In this document: piece by piece, positions 1 through 5,922 of the stretch | How the letters are laid out: each line of letters starts with the position of its first letter | How positions within the stretch are numbered: position 1 is the first letter of the stretch | Assembly (NCBI GenBank): GCA_030641245.1 | Contig: DAOWHU010000017.1 | Span: 1-16,090 of the forward strand | From: a bacterium | GTDB lineage: Bacteria > Patescibacteriota > Minisyncoccia > Moranbacterales > DUUL01 | Reading direction: 5' to 3' | Length of the DNA: 16,090 nucleotides | The notes under the pieces: model-generated | Told to the model about the DNA's origin: nothing | The model's database searches: none | Seen by the model: only the letters and a program-made list of their open reading frames with translations | Position numbers and translations under genes: made by a program

Positions 1-601
1 GAAAAACTGCTTGAACTTTTTCGGGAGTCCTTAAGTCATATCCGCCCACAAAAGCATGGCAAGTATCAAAACAAAAACCAACTTTAATACCCTGCTTCTC
101 TAACCTATCAAAATAGTATTTGAACTCATCCAAGTTATCTCCCATGATATTTCCACTCCCCGCCGCAATTTCCAACGTTAACATCGCTGAATTCTCATAA
201 CCTTCATGAATAGCCACCAAACTTTTCAAAGTTTTTTTCTGAGCCTCTTTCTTCTCCTGATCCTTGGAACTTCCTAAGTGAGTAATCACATAAGGACATT
301 TAATCTGACTAGCCACCTCTAATTCATCTCGTAAAATTCGAATTGAGTTTTGATAAATTTTCTCATCCAGGCTCGCTAAATTTATATAATAAGGAGAATG
401 CACCACATAATCTTTCCCGATTTCATACCCGTATTTTTCACAATCCCCAAAAAATTTATTCAAATCAATTTCTTGTCTCTGCCCTCCTCTCGGCGATCTT
501 GTAAACAACTGAAAACACTCACATTTTAAATTATGAGCATTCCCAGGAGCATTGGCAACGCCACCCGCAATTGATACATGAGCACCCACTTTTGTTTTCA
601 T
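1..601 (-). CDS. nfo: Endonuclease IV (AP endonuclease), 3' end outside window
   Basis: Endonuclease IV cuts the DNA backbone 5' to abasic sites during base excision repair, using a three-zinc cluster in a TIM barrel. I translated about 200 residues from the ATG at 601; the gene continues past the left edge. The start GAHVSIAGG (residues 6-14) is the family signature. The metal-ligand motifs are visible in order: VHSPYYINL (H68), ITHLGS (H108), LEIAAG (E144) and FCFDTCHAF (D178, H182), which match the E. coli Nfo ligand order almost residue for residue. About 80 C-terminal residues, with the remaining ligands, are missing because of the window edge. A GGAG ribosome binding site lies 5 bases before the ATG and fixes the start. 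It is separated from gdhA by a repeat-containing gap, so it may or may not be cotranscribed. Confidence 0.95.
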   Translation of the reverse strand, partial: MKTKVGAHVSIAGGVANAPGNAHNLKCECFQLFTRSPRGGQRQEIDLNKFFGDCEKYGYEIGKDYVVHSPYYINLASLDEKIYQNSIRILRDELEVASQIKCPYVITHLGSSKDQEKKEAQKKTLKSLVAIHEGYENSAMLTLEIAAGSGNIMGDNLDEFKYYFDRLEKQGIKVGFCFDTCHAFVGGYDLRTPEKVQAVF

Positions 602-613
602 AGCAACTCCGTT

Positions 614-746
614 AATTTACAATAAACCAATTTACAATTTACATTAAATTTTCAATGAATTAATTTTCAATTATCAAAAGCAAGCGAAGCTTGACACTGT
701 AAATTTTTAAATTGAAAATTGATTGAAAATTGGTTTATTGTAAATT
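614..746. repeat. 133-bp foldback (nested inverted repeat, MITE-like)
   Basis: The outer arms are a perfect 20-bp inverted repeat, at 614-633 and 727-746. Inside lies a second perfect 11-bp inverted repeat (AATTTTCAATT at 662-672 and its complement at 710-720). At the centre is a small hairpin, CAAGC-GAA-GCTTG, at 681-693. The three nested arms share one centre, so the whole segment could fold into a single long hairpin or cruciform. It has no ORF. It fills almost the entire gap between gdhA and nfo. It could be a non-autonomous mobile repeat or a chromosomal palindromic repeat; I cannot see other copies here. Confidence 0.7.
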
Positions 747-764
747 GAAAATTGCCCGCAGGGC
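747..764 (-). terminator. Possible weak terminator after gdhA
   Basis: On the minus strand a short hairpin GCCC-TGC-GGGC (754-764) begins at the last base of the gdhA TAG stop and is followed by AATTTTC. The stem is only 4 bp and the T run is short. The larger foldback just downstream may do the real work. Confidence 0.3.
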
Positions 765-2005
765 TATATCCCTTTTATTTTAATCGCTTCCAATATCTTT
801 TTAACCGCAAGCGCATACGCCCCAGTTCTCATATCAACCTTGTTCTTTTCCTTAAACTTCCAAATATCATCAGTGGCTTTATTCATTTTTGGTTCCAGTT
901 TTTTTTGAACTTCTTCAGCACTCCAATAAAAGTTCTGCAAGTTCTGAACCCATTCAAAATAGGAAACAACCCCTCCCCCGGCATTAGCCAAAACATCTGG
1001 AATAATTGTAACCCCTCTTTCAAACAAGGCCTGACTGGCTTTTTTGTTTACTGGTCCATTAGCCAATTCTAAAATAAGTTTAGCTTTGACATCCTGATGA
1101 TTCTTCTCGTGAATAACATTTTCCAAAGCCGCTGGTACTAAAACGTCTACCTTCAAAGCCAACAGTTCCTCATTGGAAATATTTTTCGCTCCAGCCATAT
1201 CAACCACTGAACCAGTCTTTTCTTTATGCTTAATTACCGCCTCAACATTCAAACCGTCTTCTTCATAAATTCCTCCTTTAGAATCAGAAACTGCCACAAT
1301 CTTATAACCTTCTTTATCGGCAATTTCAGCAAAGTTGGCCCCCGCATTTCCAAAACCGTTTACCGCTACTGAAACTCCTCCTTCAAGTTTGATATTTTCT
1401 AAAACATTATGCAAAACATAAACCCCTCCTTGAGCCGTAGCCGTATCTCGCCCCAAAGATCCTCCTATTTCGATCGGCTTACCAGTCACAATAGCCGGGA
1501 CATTCTCGCCTTGAATTCGACTATACTCATCCATGAACCAAGCCATGATCTGCGGAGTAGTATAAACATCAGGCGCTGGAATATCTTCTTTAGCTCCAAT
1601 ATTTTTCGCCATCGCTCGCACATAACCTCGCGTCAATCTTTCTAATTCTCCCTCGCTCAAACTTTTAGGATCAACTTCAATTCCGCCTTTTCCTCCTCCG
1701 TAAGGAATATCCGCTACTGCACACTTAATACTCATCCAAAAAGCCAAAGATTTTACTTCCGCCAAATCCACTTCGGGATGATACCGCAACCCTCCCTTGT
1801 AAGGACCGCGAGCATTTGAATACTGAACTCGATAAGCTGTAAAAACTTTCAAAGACCCATCATCCATTTTAACTGGCACGGAAACCTCTACTGCCTTTTG
1901 CGGTTTTTCCAAAACTTTAATTTCCTCAAAATCATCTCCCTGTTTTTTCAACAACTCTCCTACTTCCTTTAAATAATCAATATACTCTGGGTCTTTGTTT
2001 TGCAT
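764..2005 (-). CDS. gdhA: Glutamate dehydrogenase (Glu/Leu/Phe/Val family)
   Basis: This 413-residue protein is the usual length of the small hexameric glutamate dehydrogenases, cytosolic enzymes that interconvert glutamate with 2-oxoglutarate and ammonia. Substrate and catalytic motifs are in order: GPYKGGLRYHP (K70), MSIK (K94), PYGGGKGG with the catalytic lysine K106, and PAPDVYTT with the conserved aspartate D146. The Rossmann dinucleotide motif NGFGNAG is at 216-222. VSDSKGG follows at 240-246, and the acidic residue D241 at the end of the second strand hints at NAD rather than NADP, which is not proven. ELANGPV and NAGGGVVSYFEW are typical of the C-terminal part. There is no Shine-Dalgarno before the ATG, only an A/T-rich stretch. 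The cupin gene ends 28 bases upstream, so the two are probably one transcript. Leucine or other amino-acid specificity is less likely but not excluded. Confidence 0.95.
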   Translation of the reverse strand: MQNKDPEYIDYLKEVGELLKKQGDDFEEIKVLEKPQKAVEVSVPVKMDDGSLKVFTAYRVQYSNARGPYKGGLRYHPEVDLAEVKSLAFWMSIKCAVADIPYGGGKGGIEVDPKSLSEGELERLTRGYVRAMAKNIGAKEDIPAPDVYTTPQIMAWFMDEYSRIQGENVPAIVTGKPIEIGGSLGRDTATAQGGVYVLHNVLENIKLEGGVSVAVNGFGNAGANFAEIADKEGYKIVAVSDSKGGIYEEDGLNVEAVIKHKEKTGSVVDMAGAKNISNEELLALKVDVLVPAALENVIHEKNHQDVKAKLILELANGPVNKKASQALFERGVTIIPDVLANAGGGVVSYFEWVQNLQNFYWSAEEVQKKLEPKMNKATDDIWKFKEKNKVDMRTGAYALAVKKILEAIKIKGI

Positions 2006-2033
2006 ATATTTTTATAAAATTTATATCAATAAA

Positions 2034-2369
2034 TTATTTTTCAATCACATCTTCTGGGTCATATTTTGGCGTGGTAATTGCCAACAATTCTAGAGGTTTT
2101 TCTGATATTTTTTCAATAGTATGCAATTTATTTTTAGAAATTGGAATAAGATCCCCTTTTTGAACTTCTTGCTGCTCTTTATCGATTGTTACGATACCCC
2201 GACCTCTTAAAATGTAATAAATCTCTTCGGTTCTTTTATGCAAATGAGGTCTAAATTTATTGGTGATGTTCACGAAAGCCACATTCATATTATCAGCACC
2301 ACCCATTTCCCAAATATCTCCACAAGTTCCTTTAATCATTTCTAAATTTTCTCGTTTAATTATTTTCAT
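2034..2369 (-). CDS. Small single-domain cupin
   Basis: A compact beta-barrel protein of 111 residues from the ATG at 2369. Cupin motif 1 is visible as PHLHKRTEEIYYILRGRG, giving the two-histidine plus glutamate metal site. Motif 2 follows as KGDLIPISKNKLH, giving the third histidine. Single-domain cupins of this kind bind a metal and act as isomerases, dioxygenases or sugar-binding sensors; sequence alone does not pick one. A GTG at 2381 would add four residues, but GAGAG lies about 5 bases before the ATG at 2369, so I prefer that start. The gene precedes gdhA by 28 bases on the same strand, which suggests co-expression. A direct link to glutamate metabolism is only inferred from position. 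Confidence 0.85.
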   Translation of the reverse strand: MKIIKRENLEMIKGTCGDIWEMGGADNMNVAFVNITNKFRPHLHKRTEEIYYILRGRGIVTIDKEQQEVQKGDLIPISKNKLHTIEKISEKPLELLAITTPKYDPEDVIEK

Positions 2370-2399
2370 ATCTACTCTCACTTAATATTAGCATTCTTC

Positions 2400-2428
2400 A
2401 TACTACCATAATTTCCCCAAAACAAAAA
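2400..2428 (-). promoter_or_regulatory. Possible promoter for cupin-gdhA
   Basis: On the minus strand there is an extended -10, TGG followed by TAGTAT (hexamer at 2400-2405). At the 17-base position upstream is a poor T-rich -35. It lies about 30 bases before the cupin start, between that gene and the terminator of the preceding transcript, which is where a promoter is expected. Confidence 0.4.
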
Positions 2429-2474
2429 GCACCAATTTAATCCGCTAATAACCGATAACCAATATTTTTTCCAC

Positions 2475-2515
2475 AAAAAAATCGCCGGCAACGCTATTGC
2501 ATCACCCGGCGATTT
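2475..2515 (-). terminator. Rho-independent terminator of the HTH gene
   Basis: A perfect 10-bp stem is formed by 2506-2515 and 2479-2488 (AAATCGCCGG and its complement) around a 17-base loop. On the minus strand it is followed by seven T residues. It lies 20 bases past the stop of the HTH gene, and the T run fits minus-strand transcription only. Confidence 0.85.
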
Positions 2516-2534
2516 AATCTTAATTGGTCTCATT

Positions 2535-3050
2535 TTAAAATTTGGGTTCAAATCCTTGAACTCGTTTAAACTCCACGAGTCCTTTTCTCCGACAAGACAA
2601 AAAAGGTTTTATTCCCAGTTTAATAATATGGCAGACAGTCAAATTGAAATCACTCATAATGATCTCATCAAAACTACCCCGCCTAAACTCATTCATCACA
2701 ACCTCAGCTTGATGATTTGAACTAATAGTCTCAATAATAATCGCCGTTTTACCAAAAAGTTTGGCTACCGCTTTCTTTTCCATTTCATAAATATCTCTGT
2801 TAGACACCCACAAAATTTTCCTAATCCCTTCCCTGGATTTTCCACCCGATTTCAACCCATTCCTATTTCCGCGTGGAGCTCCGGCTTTTCTTTCGGTAAA
2901 AGCCTTGCCTGAAGATTCAGGGAAATACCAACGACCTTTTATTTTTTTGTGGCCTTTGATTATTCTCGCTCTATTAGTAACGGTCCTTGGGCTTTTGCCA
3001 CAAGCTTTTGCAAATTCCTTTACATTCAAAAGTTTTTCTTTCTGTCTCAA
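2535..3050 (-). CDS. Helix-turn-helix protein of unknown function
   Basis: I do not recognise this 171-residue protein. Residues 7-45 (LLNVKEFAKACGKSPRTV onward to GRWYFP) look like a winged helix-turn-helix of the excisionase/MerR type, with the closing wing where such domains have a ligand-free beta hairpin. A basic, glycine-rich linker (AGAPRGNRNGLKSGGKSR, residues 57-73) follows. The C-terminal part, about 78-171, looks like an alpha/beta fold with strands TAIIIET and FDEIIMSDF and ends GFEPKF. The start is TTG at 3050, chosen because AAGGGGG lies just upstream and the HTH begins at once; another TTG at 3110 would add 20 residues with no binding site. It has its own promoter and terminator, so it is a one-gene unit. 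A DNA-binding regulator is likely; its target is unknown. Confidence 0.75.
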   Translation of the reverse strand: MRQKEKLLNVKEFAKACGKSPRTVTNRARIIKGHKKIKGRWYFPESSGKAFTERKAGAPRGNRNGLKSGGKSREGIRKILWVSNRDIYEMEKKAVAKLFGKTAIIIETISSNHQAEVVMNEFRRGSFDEIIMSDFNLTVCHIIKLGIKPFLSCRRKGLVEFKRVQGFEPKF

Positions 3051-3071
3051 ACCAACCCCCTTTTTTAAATT

Positions 3072-3132
3072 AATATTTATTTGCCACTCAAAACCACGCT
3101 CAAAGCACAATCTTAAGCGACAAATAAATATT
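3072..3132. repeat. 12-bp inverted repeat in the HTH gene leader
   Basis: AATATTTATTTG at 3072-3083 and its exact complement at 3121-3132 are 37 bases apart. They lie between the promoter and the TTG start, inside the predicted untranslated leader. Spacing and location would suit an operator for self-regulation or an RNA hairpin, but the AT content makes chance possible. Confidence 0.45.
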
Positions 3133-3177
3133 TAACTCTTTTTCAAAAAACTTTCCAGTCTCTCATTTCAAGCTCTA

Positions 3178-3206
3178 ATTATAGCATATTTTAGCCAAAT
3201 GGTTAA
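3178..3206 (-). promoter_or_regulatory. Sigma70-type promoter for the HTH gene
   Basis: On the minus strand the -10 is a consensus TATAAT (3178-3183) with an upstream TG forming an extended -10. A 17-base spacer leads to TTAACC (3201-3206), a 4 of 6 match to the -35 consensus. Transcription would begin near 3171, leaving a leader of about 120 bases before the TTG start. The site sits in the gap after comEC. Confidence 0.7.
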
Positions 3207-3235
3207 AACAATCGCTTGACAATTTTGATTTGTTT

Positions 3236-4768
3236 TTAGTTCATTTTAGCCTTTTTTCGCAAAAACCTTACAAAAACAAAGAGTGCTAGATAGTAGAAAA
3301 TCAGTCCCCAAATTCCAATATTCCCTATTTCTAAACTGGCCCAAGAAATTTGAGCTAATTTCTCGATAACAACGATTTCAAGATTCAAGGCTAATTGAGT
3401 TGGTAAAGCCATAAAACTAGCCAACAATGGGCTAAAAAAGGCCGTCAAAACCGTTATAAAGCCAGTTAGCATCATCAAAGGAACCAGCGGTAAAATCAAC
3501 AAATTAGCCAGTAAAGAAATCGGCGAAAAAGTCTCAAAAGTATACAGCAATACCCCTAAAACGCCCAATTGAGCTGACATTGTCACTAATAAGATCGATT
3601 TTAGCTCCAAAAAATCGCTTTTTATATTGAATTTCTCCGAAAGTGGCCCATAAATCAAGACTATCGATAACGAAGCCAAAAACGACAATTGAAAACCAAC
3701 ATCATAAAACAGTATTAAAGGCGAAAAACCAATCATTAAGGCCCCCGCTAGGATTATTAATTGCACCGAATCTGCTAAACGGCCCTTTTTAGCCGCCCAT
3801 AACAATAGAATTCCCATAATTCCGGCCCTAACCGCCGAGCTGGGCGATCCGATCATTAGGACAAAAAAGGTTATCCCAACCACCGCTAACCAAAAAGCTT
3901 TTTGCCGATAAAAACCAATCAAAATCCCCAACCACATAAAGAAACCCGCTAAAATAGTAATATTGAAACCCGATACCGCAATAGTATGAGTAGTTCCAGT
4001 TCGTCGAAAATTTTCCTGAATATCCTTCGGCAATCGATCTTCCCCGCCTAATAGCAAACCCGCTAAATAAGCCGATTCAGGAAAGGAAAAACTAAGATTA
4101 ATTTTCTGTTCTAGACTATTCTTTATTTTAAAAATAGAACGATAAGCCGAGGTTTTGAACTTATAAAACCCTGCTAACTGATATTTGTCTTCATCAATTT
4201 TTTCCACTTTAGCACTCTGACAAATTTGATAAATATGATCCTTGGCTAAAAATTTAATATAATCAAACTTGGCTTGTTTATTCTCGGGATTTTTCAACTG
4301 ACATTCCACTCGAACAATTTGACCAAAAGAATAGTCTGAATGCAAATCCTTTAAAACTACAATTTTTTCTCGACAGTTGGGTTGAATTAAGACACGACTA
4401 TTTTTCTGATCCTTACCACTCGCTTCAACCAGACAAACAATTAATTTCTGATAATCTTCTTTAATCTCTGGAATATCAAAAATATATCCATACCCAGATA
4501 ATTGTTGAGGAGCTCTTTCATAAATTCGGCTCAATTCCCAACCAGTTCTCCACCAACCTAAAAATATTCCCAACAAACAAAAAAATAAAAAGAGGGTTAT
4601 TCTTTTTTTGTAACCAAATAAAAACACCACCAAGGCTCCAAGTAAAATCAAATAGCTTCCCCAAACTGAAATCCGCCAGCTGGCGGAGGCAGACAAGATT
4701 AATTCTAAAAAAACTGCCCCCAAGAAGCAGTACAAGAATCCTTGAAATATTTTAGAATTTGTAACCAC
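3236..4768 (-). CDS. comEC: ComEC/Rec2 DNA uptake channel
   Basis: ComEC is the polytopic inner-membrane protein that carries single-stranded DNA into the cytoplasm during natural transformation. The 510 residues start with about three membrane segments (to about 72), then a soluble OB-like region (about 88-200), then the competence domain. Family motifs are clear: LLGGEDRLPKDIQENF, then TGTTHTIAVSGFN (257-269), SAVRAGIMG (311-319) and DVGFQLSFLASLS (356-368). The metallo-beta-lactamase domain found at the C terminus of Bacillus ComEC is absent, so any strand degradation must come from another protein. Translation begins at GTG 4768, which shares its first base with the preceding TAG stop (TAGTG), so the gene is coupled to the nucleotidyltransferase gene. 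A 16-bp palindrome is embedded in its early codons. The T4P locus in the same window supports a DNA-uptake role. Confidence 0.93.
   Translation of the reverse strand: MVTNSKIFQGFLYCFLGAVFLELILSASASWRISVWGSYLILLGALVVFLFGYKKRITLFLFFCLLGIFLGWWRTGWELSRIYERAPQQLSGYGYIFDIPEIKEDYQKLIVCLVEASGKDQKNSRVLIQPNCREKIVVLKDLHSDYSFGQIVRVECQLKNPENKQAKFDYIKFLAKDHIYQICQSAKVEKIDEDKYQLAGFYKFKTSAYRSIFKIKNSLEQKINLSFSFPESAYLAGLLLGGEDRLPKDIQENFRRTGTTHTIAVSGFNITILAGFFMWLGILIGFYRQKAFWLAVVGITFFVLMIGSPSSAVRAGIMGILLLWAAKKGRLADSVQLIILAGALMIGFSPLILFYDVGFQLSFLASLSIVLIYGPLSEKFNIKSDFLELKSILLVTMSAQLGVLGVLLYTFETFSPISLLANLLILPLVPLMMLTGFITVLTAFFSPLLASFMALPTQLALNLEIVVIEKLAQISWASLEIGNIGIWGLIFYYLALFVFVRFLRKKAKMN
4672..4687. repeat. 16-bp GC-rich palindrome inside comEC
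   Basis: TCCGCCAGCTGGCGGA is a perfect self-complementary 16-mer in strongly AT-rich surroundings, followed by GGCAGACAAG. It encodes residues 28-33 of ComEC, in the loop after the first membrane segment. It resembles the short palindromic repeats often scattered between genes in CPR genomes (recalled, not checked), but here it is within a reading frame. Confidence 0.65.
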
Positions 4769-5688
4769 TAAAATTTAACAATACTACTAAGGCTTTTAAA
4801 CTCCGGCCAAAAAGCCAACTCCCCATCGTTATAAATTACCACCGCTCCCTCTTTAAACGTTTCCGGATTTTTTTCAATCCGTTCCACCATCCATTTCTTG
4901 CAAACTCGATTGAAAAAATCCGCTATACCAAAGACCTCCAAAGATATTTCAAATAAGCGTCGGGCTTTTTTGGCCCTATTTTCATCCACCAAAAATCCTC
5001 CCTCGAGACTATCTCCTACTTCAAAATTAGGAGAAAATCGTCTCAGCCAATTCCAATTTAAACGCATAAAATCATTAAACAACTGTTCATTTAAAACTGG
5101 TGCAACGAACCCAAATTCGCAAGCCGTGTACTCGTTCCTACTTTCAGGAATTAAATAACCTTCGGTCAGATAATGATTTAAACAAAATCGATCTTCAATC
5201 TTATTTTTAGTTCTTTTCTGACCAATTACAAGTAAAACGGCTGTTAGAATTAATCTTCCTAACCAAATTCGATTTTTTTTCATAATTATTAAAACATCCC
5301 AATCACTTTTTTTAGAAGAGGTTTGCAAAGCTAAAGTCCCCGTAATAAAAATGCCTCGAATAAAAGGAAGATATTTAACTATGTTCACCCACTTTCGCAA
5401 TTTTCTTATCTTTCTTAAAGAATTTTTTTGATAAATTATTCTTTGATTCGCCAATTTTTTCCTATCTTTAATACCCCAAAAGCCTTTTTTATTGACTATC
5501 TTTCTCTTCTCCAAAAGACTTTTTAATAAAACAGACACCTCCCAAAAAGATGTCTGATTAGATTCTTGAGTGGTATCTAAAAAATGCCGCCAAACTTCAA
5601 AGGTAGTCGGCGGACGATTTAAGCAATTTAAATATAGCACTGTGAAATAAACTCGCTTGATTAAATTTTGCCTATTTTTAGTTTCCAT
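4768..5688 (-). CDS. Nucleotidyltransferase-fold protein coupled to comEC
   Basis: A 306-residue protein that I cannot name. The N-terminal 90 residues look like a winged-helix module (KRVYFTVLYLNCLNRPPTTF and EVWRHFL, then a basic stretch). Residues 111-136 hold GIFITGTLALQTSSKKSDWD, the glycine turn and paired acidic residues (D129, D131) that mark the polymerase-beta-like nucleotidyltransferase fold. A possible membrane-like stretch (LILTAVLLVIG) follows, then aromatic-rich helices. The two aspartates are intact, so catalysis is possible; third acidic ligand and substrate are unknown. Its TAG stop overlaps the comEC GTG by one base, so the two are translated as a pair. Involvement in DNA uptake is inferred from that. 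There is no Shine-Dalgarno; the start context is the same A/T-rich 13-mer as in gdhA. Confidence 0.75.
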   Translation of the reverse strand: METKNRQNLIKRVYFTVLYLNCLNRPPTTFEVWRHFLDTTQESNQTSFWEVSVLLKSLLEKRKIVNKKGFWGIKDRKKLANQRIIYQKNSLRKIRKLRKWVNIVKYLPFIRGIFITGTLALQTSSKKSDWDVLIIMKKNRIWLGRLILTAVLLVIGQKRTKNKIEDRFCLNHYLTEGYLIPESRNEYTACEFGFVAPVLNEQLFNDFMRLNWNWLRRFSPNFEVGDSLEGGFLVDENRAKKARRLFEISLEVFGIADFFNRVCKKWMVERIEKNPETFKEGAVVIYNDGELAFWPEFKSLSSIVKF

Positions 5689-5728
5689 ATATTTTTATCA
5701 AGAATTGTCCCAAAGCTCAAATTGTTCT

Positions 5729-5792
5729 CCGCTTCGGCAAACCTCGGACGAGACGAGCAATCGAAACTTAAACCTGCCTGCCGGTAGACGGG
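5729..5792. repeat. Cluster of GC-rich mini-hairpins
   Basis: In AT-rich spacer DNA there are three short GC-rich hairpins: CCG-CTT-CGG (5729-5737), CTCG-GA-CGAG (5743-5752), and an imperfect palindrome CCTGCCTGCCGGTAGACGGG (5773-5792), which pairs along its length if G-T pairs are allowed. They lie upstream of the nucleotidyltransferase gene. They look like decayed interspersed palindromic repeats. The 234-base spacer 5689-5922 holds no gene, and I see no convincing promoter in it. Confidence 0.5.
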
Positions 5793-5852
5793 TAACAAAA
5801 TCTAAATAACAAAAATTTTGAATTCGCACCCTTTCGGTAAATAAATTTAAGC

Positions 5853-5896
5853 ATTTGACATTGGGATTTGACTTGAGTAATTTGGAGTAATTTGGA
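5853..5896. repeat. Short tandem repeats downstream of uvrA
   Basis: ATTTGAC occurs twice with a 13-base period (5853-5859, 5866-5872). It is followed by two adjacent perfect copies of GAGTAATTTG (5875-5894). No coding capacity. It lies in the spacer just past the uvrA stop. Its function is unknown; it may be a remnant of an intergenic repeat. Confidence 0.5.
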
Positions 5897-5922
5897 TTTT
5901 GAAATAATTTAATAAAAAAGCC

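Noticed and set aside
2860..2890. GAPRGNRNG in the HTH protein as a phage protein signature.
   Set aside because: Similar glycine-arginine linkers occur widely and no other phage gene is in the window.
3214..3240. TTGACA on the plus strand as a possible forward promoter.
   Set aside because: No acceptable -10 lies 16-18 bases downstream and no plus-strand gene follows.
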